NCBI GenBank assembly: GCA_964447285.1
Contig: CAYURO010000018.1
Coordinates: 24,046-88,045 of the forward strand
DNA from: CAJBNH01 sp964447285
GTDB lineage: Bacteria; Myxococcota_A; UBA9042
Direction of reading: 5' to 3'
DNA length: 64,000 bases
The notes under the pieces were generated by a model. It saw nothing but the letters and a program-made list of their open reading frames with translations, ran no database searches and was not told where the DNA came from. The stretch's first letter is position 1; every line of letters starts with the position of its first letter. This document shows positions 1 through 7,294 of this stretch, one piece after another. The position numbers and the translations under genes are program-made.

Positions 1-528
1 CATCACCGACGCGTCGGACTCCAACGACCGCACCCGGTCCAGCGCCACCCACTGCGCGGCCTTGGCATCCGACCCAGCCTGCACCTCGCGCGTCGGCGAA
101 CGGAACAGAAAGCGCACGTCGAAGTGCCGGTGCTCGGGGTCCACCTTGCGCGCCGGGATCACGTGCACGTCCAGGTCGAAGGGGCCGTCGCCCACGCGGT
201 CCAGCTCGGCAAGTCCCACTTCCTCCAGCACTTCTCGCCGTGCCGCTGCCTCCAGGTCCGCGTCGTCGGGGTCCACGTGCCCGCCGGGCTGCAGCCACCG
301 CGCCAGCTTGCCGTGCAGGATCAGCAGGATCTCGCCGCCGTCCGGGGCCAGCACAAACGCGCTCGCCGTGAAGTGGCCAGGCAGGAAATGGTCGCGCTCA
401 CAGGGAGTTTCCGACGTCTGCAGCAGGTCCAGCATCGCTTGGCGGTGGCTGGCCTCTGTCGCATCGGTGGGGAGAAAGGCTTGGATCTGCTGGCGAAGTT
501 GGGGCAGGCGCGGGTCGGGGGCTGGCAT
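1..528 (-). CDS. Nudix hydrolase, C-terminus beyond left edge
   Basis: Partial gene of 176 visible codons that runs off the left edge. The ATG at 528 follows a GAGGAG ribosome site. A Nudix box lies near residues 70-95 (GGHVDPDDADLEAAARRE, then VLEEVGL). It differs from the classic GX5EX7REUXEEXGU by an Asp at the first acidic position and one extra residue, as in the known GGHVEPGD-type Nudix subgroup. Nudix enzymes hydrolyse nucleoside diphosphates linked to another moiety, with Mg2+ held by the box glutamates. The substrate cannot be told from sequence. A residue pattern HFDVRFLF after the box is typical of the fold. It is divergent from recX, with about 100 bp between the starts. Confidence 0.85.
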   Translation of the reverse strand, partial: MPAPDPRLPQLRQQIQAFLPTDATEASHRQAMLDLLQTSETPCERDHFLPGHFTASAFVLAPDGGEILLILHGKLARWLQPGGHVDPDDADLEAAARREVLEEVGLAELDRVGDGPFDLDVHVIPARKVDPEHRHFDVRFLFRSPTREVQAGSDAKAAQWVALDRVRSLESDASVM

Positions 529-628
529 CGGCACTCCTCGGTCGGGCAGGGCGTGGCCCCGTGGCAGCTTGGCGTGTAGCGAGAACGCGCGGTTGTCGCA
601 AGCACCGCGGTGTGGCACCTTGCGCGAC

Positions 629-1168
629 ATGCAAAAGCTGCCTCCCGTCGCTGATCTGGCCCACCTGGAACACACCGCGCGCACCTACGTCGAGCGTTTC
701 TGGGGGCCGTCGTCCAACCTGCGGCGGGTGCTGCTGCGCCACGTCACCAAGTCGGTTCACGCGCACGGCAGCGACCCGGAACAGAGTCGCGAGCTGGTCG
801 AGCAGGTCATCGCCCGCTTTGTCGAGGCCGGTGCCGTGGACGACCGCAAGTTCGCCGAAGGGACCGCGCGCATCCGTCGCGAGAGGGGAGGCTCGCGGCG
901 CGCGATTGAAATGGTCTTGCGTCAGAAGGGGTTGCCAGAGGCCGACATTGCGCACGCGCTGCATGAGGCTGCCGAAGAAGGCCACACGGACCTGACGGCC
1001 GCGCACGCCCTTGCCCGGCGCCGTCGGCTGGGACCGTACCGACCGCCGGAGGAGCGGGCCGAGCGAAGGCAGAAGGACCTGATGGCACTCGCAAGGGCGG
1101 GATTCGACTTCGGAACCGCCATGAAAGTCATTGGGGGTTCGCGGGCAGACGAAGACTTTGAGGGTTGA
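629..1168 (+). CDS. recX: RecX family regulatory protein
   Basis: Encodes 179 residues. The all-helical, Arg/Glu-rich sequence shows the three-helix-repeat pattern of RecX: VDDRKFAEGTARIRRERGGS, then a repeat with RQKGLPEADIAHAL, then RPPEERAERRQKDLMALARAGFDF. RecX binds RecA filaments and inhibits recombinase and co-protease activity. The reading frame stays open upstream to position 62, but that part is low-complexity shadow sequence, so I start at the ATG at 629 (MQKLPPVADL). RecA is not in the window, so this recX is not in a recA-recX operon here. No convincing ribosome site is visible upstream of the chosen start, which leaves a small doubt about the N-terminus. Confidence 0.85.
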   Translation: MQKLPPVADLAHLEHTARTYVERFWGPSSNLRRVLLRHVTKSVHAHGSDPEQSRELVEQVIARFVEAGAVDDRKFAEGTARIRRERGGSRRAIEMVLRQKGLPEADIAHALHEAAEEGHTDLTAAHALARRRRLGPYRPPEERAERRQKDLMALARAGFDFGTAMKVIGGSRADEDFEG

Positions 1169-1758
1169 CGTCTTCGGCCCTGCGGATTGGAAACACCCCA
1201 AAAACAACTTGGCGGCCGGGCAGGGAAGCCGCGGCCGCCAAAGTTCAGAGCGAAGAGGAGGAAAGGGGATGCGCTCTATGAATTCACAGTCCGAAGACTA
1301 CCGGGGGCCCACTCCCTAACGATGAGCCTTAGGTAACGCGAATCACGAGGACGCACCCAGGGGGACGCCGTCCAGCCGAGGCTGGAAGCAGGGTGTGCGG
1401 ATGAGGTGGAAGGAGTTCATGGAAGCCATAGGGATTGAGTTACGCTCTTGACGAACAAGAGAAGCAAGACGTGTGCCAGTCCTTGCGCAACTTCGTAAAC
1501 CGCCGAAATGCCGAATGAAAATGAGAGACAACCGGCCAATTCGTGGACGTGAGAGGCTGTGGACCCGGTAAGCAATTCCCGGCGTGTCTCAAATTGCGAA
1601 TATGCGCGGCGAGTCGGGCCCCGACGGTGTTGCAAATTGGTACACACGGTCGCGTGACACGACTCTTGCCAAGCGACGCGGGTGGCGACACGCTGCCATC
1701 GAATGTCCGGCGGCCCCGGGCGTTTGCCCCAAGTGGAGCCGCGATGGGAGGACTGACG
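1169..1758. other. 590-bp intergenic region between recX and a lipoprotein gene
   Basis: No conserved protein is recognised here. The part from about 1430 to 1560 is visibly richer in A+T than the surroundings and could hold the promoter of the lipoprotein gene at 1759. A 16-codon ORF with a very strong ribosome site sits at 1269-1319 (listed separately). A short inverted repeat (TCCAGCC, two bases, GGCTGGA) lies near 1370-1386. I could not match the region to any RNA family. Confidence 0.5.
1269..1319 (+). CDS. possible 16-residue small ORF or leader peptide
   Basis: ATG at 1269 preceded by GAGGAGGAAAGGGG, the strongest Shine-Dalgarno-like stretch in the first kilobases. It reads MRSMNSQSEDYRGPTP and stops with TAA. 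There is no signal peptide or run of regulatory codons. It could be a leader peptide, a small protein, or chance. Only the ribosome site argues for translation. Confidence 0.25.
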   Translation: MRSMNSQSEDYRGPTP

Positions 1759-2883
1759 ATGCGATCGACCCCTTGGACAACCTGTGTCGCCCTGTGCGCC
1801 TTGGTCACCGGACTTGGCGGGTGCCTCTCGAACACGTACGAGGTGCCGCGCGACGAGCTGCAGCGCCTGATCAGCCTGCCGGGAGATCAGCGCGGCGGCA
1901 ACGTGCGCGCCGTCCAACGCTTCGGAACTGCGGATGATCCGCCTGCCGCGCCGCCGTGGTCGGGCCAGGGAGCTCCCTACGGTATGCAGCAGGGCGTGGC
2001 TCCCGGCGTGTACATGGGGCCCTACTTCTATCCCTACGGTGCTCCCTACCACCATCCCGTCGTTGTGGATTACGGTTACAATACGCCAGGTTCCTCTTCG
2101 TACGAGCCGACCGGCGCCCCTTCCGTCCCCGGTTCAGGTCAGGCCCAGGCGGCTGCCGGACGCGGGGACGCCAAGGAGGCGATTGCTGCCGTCGTCGCCG
2201 TCGCCGTCGTCGTGGGCGTCTCGCTGGCGGTGACCGAGGGCGCGCGCTATGACGGGGCGGTGGCGGTGCATCCCAAGCATCCCGTGCACTTGATGGGGCC
2301 GGGCTATCAGCACGAGGTCGTGGCTTTGGACGAGCTGGGGCCGCAGCACCTGCGCGACGACTGGGACGCGGTCATCGCGGGCGGCGAAGGGGCCGGGCTG
2401 TGGCGTCGCGGTCGGCGGCCGCTGGACCGCGAGGGGATGACGTACCAGATGGGCTTCGGGTCCTCGGCAGCGTCTCTGTCCGACGCAACTGAGGTGGGCG
2501 GTGGCATGGGAGAGCTGCAGATCGGCTACTTCCCCAATCAGTACACAGGCTTGATGATGAATGGTGCGTATTCCTCGGGCATCGCGCACGGCGGCGACTT
2601 CGTGTCGTGGCGCGTCGGCTTTGAGGGCAAGTGGTACCCGATCGAGATCCTGCGCTTGCACCTGGGTGGCTATGGCGGGTTCGGTCAGGAGTGGCTCAGG
2701 GCCGGCTCCGGACTGCCAGAGACCGACACCTCGCGCCCGTACGTGGGGTACGGCGGTCTGCTGGAGTTCGACCTGACGACGCGGCTGTCGCTGACGCTGA
2801 AGGTGGGCGCGCAGTGGCTGCCGACGCTGCACCTGCAGGACCGCACGACGCCCACGCTGGCATTCGGCCTCGCAGTCTACTGA
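1759..2883 (+). CDS. lipoprotein with beta-barrel-like C-terminal half
   Basis: Encodes 374 residues. The ATG at 1759 follows a GGGAGGA ribosome site. The lipoprotein signal peptide ends in LGGC with the lipidated Cys at residue 22. Next comes a Tyr/Pro/Gly-rich section (GPYFYPYGAPYHHP), then a hydrophobic Val/Ala segment at about residues 141-160 that could span a membrane. The C-terminal 150 residues alternate polar and hydrophobic residues and end in LAFGLAVY, like a small outer-membrane barrel or OmpA-type barrel end. I do not recognise a named family. It is likely exported to the cell envelope. The gene converges on the kinase gene, whose stop is 21 bp away. Confidence 0.75.
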   Translation: MRSTPWTTCVALCALVTGLGGCLSNTYEVPRDELQRLISLPGDQRGGNVRAVQRFGTADDPPAAPPWSGQGAPYGMQQGVAPGVYMGPYFYPYGAPYHHPVVVDYGYNTPGSSSYEPTGAPSVPGSGQAQAAAGRGDAKEAIAAVVAVAVVVGVSLAVTEGARYDGAVAVHPKHPVHLMGPGYQHEVVALDELGPQHLRDDWDAVIAGGEGAGLWRRGRRPLDREGMTYQMGFGSSAASLSDATEVGGGMGELQIGYFPNQYTGLMMNGAYSSGIAHGGDFVSWRVGFEGKWYPIEILRLHLGGYGGFGQEWLRAGSGLPETDTSRPYVGYGGLLEFDLTTRLSLTLKVGAQWLPTLHLQDRTTPTLAFGLAVY

Positions 2884-2904
2884 TCCGGCTGGCAATTCAA
2901 CCGA

Positions 2905-4782
2905 TCAGCGGCGCATCCCAGGGCGCCCGTTCGAGCCCGGGCGCAGGCCGCCGGGGCGCGCAGCGGGAACCACGGGGCGCGGCTTGGGCTTGACGACCTT
3001 GGGCTTCGGCTTGGGCTTGGCAACCTCAGGCGCAACCTCAGGCTTGGGCGTAGGGGCCGCCACCTCGGGCTCGGGCGCAGGCTGCGGCTCTGGGGCTGGG
3101 GCGGCCTCGACGGGGGGCTCTGGCGGCGGTGGCGGCACGGCGGGTTGCGCGTCGCCCAGCGAGCCCAGGATGCCGCCTGCGATGCCGGCGGAAGGCGCGT
3201 CGGGCAGCGTCCCTTCCGGAATTTGCACAGGTGGCGTCTCAGGTTGGGCAACCGGAGCAGGCTCGGGCGTCACGGCCGGGGCAGCCGCTGCGGCACCCAA
3301 AGGCGCGGTGGGAGCGGCGGGGTCCCACGACCCGGCGGTCGGGGCACCGGTTGCCTCGGTCGGGGTCGCGGGCGCCTCTGCGGTGGCCGGTGCGGTCGCT
3401 TCAACCGCTGCGGAATCGGCGGCGGCTGGCGAGTCTTTCGGTCCGAACACGCCCTGCGAGTAGAGCGTGTACGTCACGACCCCGCCGAGGACGACAAAGG
3501 CCAGACCCATCACCAGGCCGACCGTCAGCGAGCTGGGCGGCGGGGTAGCGGGGGCAACCCGAGGCCGCGCAGGGCCTTGCGCGACAACGGACGTCGGCGG
3601 CGTTGCTGCCGGACGAGGCGGGGCGGCAGGTGGAGCGGCCGGCGCTGGACGGGCGACGGGAGCAGCACGCGGCGCAGGTGGCGCGCTCAGCGGCGAGGCG
3701 GCGGCGGACCGGGATGCGGGAGGCGGCGGCATGTAGGGCGGGGGAGCGGGCGCGGCGGCCGGGGCGCTGGCGGGGACGAACGGTGGTGGCGCGGTCATTG
3801 CGGCGGCGGGCACTGCGGTCGGTTGCACAGCGGGGCTCGTCCCCAGAGATTCGAGGGCCTGTCGCATCGCGGTCGCGTCCGAGAAGCGGTCAGCGGGGCG
3901 CTTGGCCAGCGCGATCTCGACGATCTGGGCAAACTCGGAAGTCACGCCCAGATTCGGAAGGTTGCGCAGGTCAGGAGGCGCTTCGCCCACCTGTTTCATC
4001 ATCATCGAGTAGGTGGAGTCTGCCTGGAACGGCAGCTCGGCCGCCACGCAGCCGTACAGGACGATGCCCAGCGCGTACAGGTCGCTGCGGCCGTCGATAG
4101 GCTGCCCCATGACCTGTTCGGGGCTCATGTACGAAGGCGTCCCCAGCGACGTGCCGGTGCGGGTCAGCGAGCTGTCGGCCGTCTTGGCAATGCCGAAGTC
4201 CAGCACCTTGACGACGGTTTCCGCGCCGTCGATCTCGTGCAGGAAGATGTTGGCGGGCTTCAGGTCCCGGTGCACCAGACCCACGCGGTGCGCTTCGCCC
4301 AAGCTGCGCAGCACCGGGACAGCGATCTCCACGGTCTCTTCTTGAGACATGCGCTTGCCGTCGCGCTTGTAGCGGGCCAGCCGGTCGGCCAGCGTGTCGC
4401 CGCGCAGGCACTCCATCGCAAGGAAGAAGACGCCCTCGTCCGACTGGCCAAAGTCGAACACCCGAATCGTATTGGGGTGTTGCAGGCCTGCCGTCAGCCG
4501 CGCTTCCTTGTAGAAACGCTGGGCGGCCCCGGGGTCGGCATCCGAGTCCAGCAGCAGCGTCTTGATCGCGACCGTCTGCCCGGTACCGGTGTGCTGTGCC
4601 GAGTACACGGTCCCCATGCCGCCGCGGCCGAGCACGTTGCCGATGCGGTAGCGCCCTGCGAAAACGGAGTTGGGTGTCAGGGCGGCGTTGGAGGGGTGGA
4701 CGCCCTCGACGATCGTGGCCATGCCGTCATCGGGGCAGTGGGCAAGGTCGGTCTTCTGGCCGCATTGCAGACAGGTGCGCAT
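2905..4782 (-). CDS. zinc-ribbon, membrane-anchored Ser/Thr protein kinase
   Basis: Encodes 625 residues. The ATG at 4782 has a GGAG site upstream. The N-terminal ribbon is CLQC, eight residues, CPDDG (Cys 4, 7 and 16). The kinase domain spans about 43-310: Gly-loop GRGGMG (52-57), Lys74 in VAIK, HRDLKPAN (catalytic Asp173), DFG (195-197) and SPEQ of the activation segment. A Pro/Ala-rich linker follows, then one transmembrane helix (419-441) and an extracytoplasmic Pro/Ala/Glu/Lys-rich tail ending in basic residues. This is the PknB-like bacterial arrangement, with a cytoplasmic kinase and an outer sensor or tether. All catalytic residues are present. A second kinase of the same design lies at 52607-54160. 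Confidence 0.93.
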   Translation of the reverse strand: MRTCLQCGQKTDLAHCPDDGMATIVEGVHPSNAALTPNSVFAGRYRIGNVLGRGGMGTVYSAQHTGTGQTVAIKTLLLDSDADPGAAQRFYKEARLTAGLQHPNTIRVFDFGQSDEGVFFLAMECLRGDTLADRLARYKRDGKRMSQEETVEIAVPVLRSLGEAHRVGLVHRDLKPANIFLHEIDGAETVVKVLDFGIAKTADSSLTRTGTSLGTPSYMSPEQVMGQPIDGRSDLYALGIVLYGCVAAELPFQADSTYSMMMKQVGEAPPDLRNLPNLGVTSEFAQIVEIALAKRPADRFSDATAMRQALESLGTSPAVQPTAVPAAAMTAPPPFVPASAPAAAPAPPPYMPPPPASRSAAASPLSAPPAPRAAPVARPAPAAPPAAPPRPAATPPTSVVAQGPARPRVAPATPPPSSLTVGLVMGLAFVVLGGVVTYTLYSQGVFGPKDSPAAADSAAVEATAPATAEAPATPTEATGAPTAGSWDPAAPTAPLGAAAAAPAVTPEPAPVAQPETPPVQIPEGTLPDAPSAGIAGGILGSLGDAQPAVPPPPPEPPVEAAPAPEPQPAPEPEVAAPTPKPEVAPEVAKPKPKPKVVKPKPRPVVPAARPGGLRPGSNGRPGMRR

Positions 4783-4953
4783 CGAGAGCTCCGGGCCGGT
4801 GAGTTCAGGTTCGGGGGCGGAAGGTTGGACTTCGCGCCGACTTGGCAGTTGGCGGAGTGTATCACGGTCAACCTCAGGACCGGAACGGGTCTCGTCGCGT
4901 GGGTTCCGGTGCGCTGACACCCCAGACGGCAAGTGTGCGCGAGGCGAACCCAC

Positions 4954-4984
4954 TGTGCAGCCAGCGCATTGGCCCCTATACTGC
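4954..4984 (+). promoter_or_regulatory. candidate promoter for the DUF4920 lipoprotein gene
   Basis: TGTGCA at 4954-4959, 17 bp, then TATACT at 4977-4982, a good -10 hexamer with a weak -35. The same stretch also fits a loose sigma-54 layout (TTGGC, then CTGC, GG-N10-GC, 4969-4984). The start codon lies about 45 bp downstream. GG-N10-GC is common by chance at this GC content, so the sigma-70 reading is preferred. Confidence 0.3.
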
Positions 4985-5029
4985 TGCGCCATTCGGCCCG
5001 GCCGCACCGACGGCCAAGGAGATTTCCCG

Positions 5030-5722
5030 ATGCTGCGCCCCCTTTCCATGTCCACCGTCGTTGCCGTCCTTGCCCTGACCGCGCTTGCCTGCAACAAGGC
5101 CCCGCCCGCCGAACCGCAAGCCGCCGTCGCGCCCGCCCAGGTCGTCGAAACGCCGCCTGCCGCCGTTCCCGCTGCCGCCACGACGACGACTGAGGAGCCC
5201 AAGGCCGAAGGCGCCGCCTGCCCCCACGCCGGCACGTCCGCCTGCGTCCACGGTGAGCCCACTGCAGACACGTCGATCCCCGCTGCCGCTGGCCCCGCGC
5301 TGACGATGCCCGGCACCACGTACGGCGCTGGCGTCACGGTCGCTGAGGTCACGCCGGTCTCGAAGGTCATCGCGGAGTCGGACACCTTCGTCGGCAAGCG
5401 CGTGCGTATCGAGGGCATGGTCACCGACGTCTGCGCGGCCAAGGGCTGCTGGATCCGCGTGGCAAGCGACAAGGAATTCGAGAACATCCAGATCAAGGTC
5501 GACGACGGCGTGATCGTGTTCCCCGTCTCGGTCAAGGGCCAGTACGTGGTGGCGGAAGGCATCGTGCGCAAGATCCCGCTGACGCTGGAGCAGACCCAGA
5601 AGGTGGCGGCGCGCGAGGCGGAGGAGTCTGGCAACACCGCCTTCGACCCCAAGACCGTCACCGAGGCCAAGACGATCGTGCGCCTGCAGGGTCTGGGCGC
5701 CGTCATTCGCGAGAAGAAGTAG
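5030..5722 (+). CDS. DUF4920-type periplasmic lipoprotein
   Basis: Encodes 230 residues. The ATG at 5030 follows AAGGAGA. The signal peptide ends in TALAC with lipid Cys at residue 21. A 95-residue Ala/Pro/Thr-rich linker leads to the conserved domain (about 120-215), with KRVRIEGMVTDVCAAKGCW and VSVKGQYVVAEGIV. This is the OB-like DUF4920 pattern, with a short Cys-Gly-Cys-Trp style motif (CAAKGCW). Function of the family is not established; the paired Cys suggest metal or redox chemistry. The next gene starts with GTG directly after this stop codon, so the two are almost certainly co-translated. Confidence 0.8.
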   Translation: MLRPLSMSTVVAVLALTALACNKAPPAEPQAAVAPAQVVETPPAAVPAAATTTTEEPKAEGAACPHAGTSACVHGEPTADTSIPAAAGPALTMPGTTYGAGVTVAEVTPVSKVIAESDTFVGKRVRIEGMVTDVCAAKGCWIRVASDKEFENIQIKVDDGVIVFPVSVKGQYVVAEGIVRKIPLTLEQTQKVAAREAEESGNTAFDPKTVTEAKTIVRLQGLGAVIREKK

Positions 5723-6346
5723 GTGGTTGCCCCGGCTTCAGGTTCCCCAGCGACGCCCCCGGCCGACCGCCCACGCGTCGGCCGCTGGTCCGCGTTCGTC
5801 CTGAACCGGGCGTTGCACCGCGACGTTGGCTACTTCGTCAGCGCATTGGCCATCGTCTACGCCGTCAGCGGTCTGGCGGTGAACCACACGGCCGACTGGA
5901 ACCCCAGCCTCGACAAGACCACCACGCAGCTGGAGTTGGGACCCCTGCCGACCGATCTGGACGCGGCGGAAAAGGCCGTGGTCCAGCGTGCCGGCATCGA
6001 CCCCTCGCGCGTTCGGGGACGCCATCGCCCGGGACCCGACGTGTTTCGCGTGTTTCTGGATGAGGGCAGTGAGGCCAAGGTCACCCTGTCGACCGGCAAG
6101 GGCACGCTGGTCGATGTGCAGCGGCGCAACGGCCTGTTTGAGGCCAACGCGCTGCACCTCAATCATCTCAAGGGTGTATGGACCTGGGTCGCCGACGTGT
6201 TTGCGGTCGCGCTGCTGTTTCTGGCCATCGGCGGCCTGTTCATGCTCAAGGGGCGCAAGGGGCTGATGGGACGGGGGAAGTGGTTCTTCTCGGCCGGCCT
6301 GCTGGTGCCCGTAGCGGCAACCGTCTGGTATCACCTGACGCGCTGA
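5723..6346 (+). CDS. PepSY-associated TM-type membrane protein
   Basis: Encodes 207 residues. The GTG start abuts the stop of the preceding gene (TAG-GTG), implying translational coupling. There are three hydrophobic helices: about 36-55 (YFVSALAIVYAVSGLAVNHT), about 153-176 and about 188-204. Between the first two is a soluble loop of about 95 residues with a PepSY-like fold pattern. The NHTADWNP motif after helix 1 and LHLNHLKGVWTWVADVFA before helix 2 are typical of PepSY-associated TM-helix proteins, which often sit near periplasmic redox or metal proteins. It probably works with the DUF4920 lipoprotein in the periplasm; that partnership is inferred from gene order only. It converges on the radical SAM gene. 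Confidence 0.75.
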   Translation: MVAPASGSPATPPADRPRVGRWSAFVLNRALHRDVGYFVSALAIVYAVSGLAVNHTADWNPSLDKTTTQLELGPLPTDLDAAEKAVVQRAGIDPSRVRGRHRPGPDVFRVFLDEGSEAKVTLSTGKGTLVDVQRRNGLFEANALHLNHLKGVWTWVADVFAVALLFLAIGGLFMLKGRKGLMGRGKWFFSAGLLVPVAATVWYHLTR

Positions 6347-6361
6347 ATTCCCCAGTCGACC

Positions 6362-7186
6362 TCAGTCGTTCAGCCCGTCGCCGAACACCCGGCAGGGGAT
6401 CCCCAGCTCGCTGCGGACCCTGTGCGCAATCGCCTCAGCCACGATGCCCGGCACCTTGTGCAGCTTCTTCTCGATCGGCGGGCGGTCCAGGGCGTAGAGG
6501 TCGACCCGGCGTGGGTGGGCCAGACGCACCAGCTCGAGCCACGCATCTACCTCTGCCGCAACGGTATTGTCGACGCTGCCTTGGACCAGCAGGGTCTGGA
6601 CAATCGCGTTGGGCAGCTCACCCGCCGCTACGGCAATGTCGCGAAGCAAGATCGGCTGGAACGGCATGTTCAGGCGCTCGAACAGCTGCTGACTGCCGCC
6701 ATCGATCTTGACCGCCACCTCGTCCAACCTTGCGACTGCTCTGCGGATACGCGGATGGACCAGCTCGGTGCCGGCCGTCAGCAGGATCGTGGGAACGTGG
6801 GGGGCCAGCTCGTCGCGCAGGCGCAGTAGCACCTCGATCGCTTCCGCCACCTGCGGGTGCAGCGTAGCGTCGCCGTTGCCGCTCAGGACCAGGCCGTGCA
6901 GGGGGTATCCGCGGAAGTCGCCGTGATCACGAAGGAGTTCCAGTGCGCCGCGCAGCTCGCTGGCGAACCGCTCGACACTCGGGAACGGCACGGTGTCCCT
7001 GCCCTCGGGCCCCAGCTGGCAGTAGGTGCACCGCAGGCTGCAGCGCTTGTGGTCAAGCGGCAACAGGTTGATCCCCAAGGTGTTTCCATAGCGTCGGGAT
7101 GGCACCGGGCCGTAGATCGTGTCCACCGCCAGTGCCGCGTGCACGCTGGGGTCGGGGCCTGCCGTCTGGGCTGTTTCGCTGACCAT
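6362..7186 (-). CDS. radical SAM protein
   Basis: Encodes 274 residues. The ATG at 7186 has GAGGA upstream. The radical SAM cluster motif is CSLRCTYC (CxxxCxxC), near residues 49-56, preceded by YGPVPSRRYGNTLGINLLP, a signature of the COG0731-like Fe-S oxidoreductase group. The SAM-binding glycine-rich strand follows (LVLSGNGDATLHP). Such proteins bind a 4Fe-4S cluster and cleave SAM to a 5'-deoxyadenosyl radical. The substrate is unknown. No auxiliary C-terminal cluster motif is evident. Divergent from the Cys-rich lipoprotein gene, with about 108 bp between starts. Confidence 0.88.
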   Translation of the reverse strand: MVSETAQTAGPDPSVHAALAVDTIYGPVPSRRYGNTLGINLLPLDHKRCSLRCTYCQLGPEGRDTVPFPSVERFASELRGALELLRDHGDFRGYPLHGLVLSGNGDATLHPQVAEAIEVLLRLRDELAPHVPTILLTAGTELVHPRIRRAVARLDEVAVKIDGGSQQLFERLNMPFQPILLRDIAVAAGELPNAIVQTLLVQGSVDNTVAAEVDAWLELVRLAHPRRVDLYALDRPPIEKKLHKVPGIVAEAIAHRVRSELGIPCRVFGDGLND

Positions 7187-7252
7187 GGTCGTCCTCGCAG
7201 TCCTGTTTCCGCTTCTCGTCGGGACCGACTAGCATACGCTCTGGTCGCCGCC

Positions 7253-7269
7253 TTGGCACGAGTGGTGCC
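7253..7269 (+). promoter_or_regulatory. candidate sigma-54 promoter
   Basis: TTGGCACGAGTGGTGCC matches the -24 element perfectly (TTGGCACG) and has TGC in the -12 element at the correct GG-N10-GC spacing. The expected start of transcription would be near 7280, just ahead of the ribosome site and the ATG at 7295. Confidence 0.5.
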
Positions 7270-7294
7270 TGACCGCGCGGAGCCCGGGAGTCTC

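Noticed and set aside
1690..1710. Sigma-54 site TGGCGACACGCTGCC before the lipoprotein gene
   Set aside because: Spacing between GG and GC is nine, not ten, and -24 lacks TGGCAC.
3145..4917. A 590-codon plus-strand open frame over the kinase gene
   Set aside because: Antisense shadow of the Ser/Thr kinase, Arg/Gly-rich with no fold pattern.
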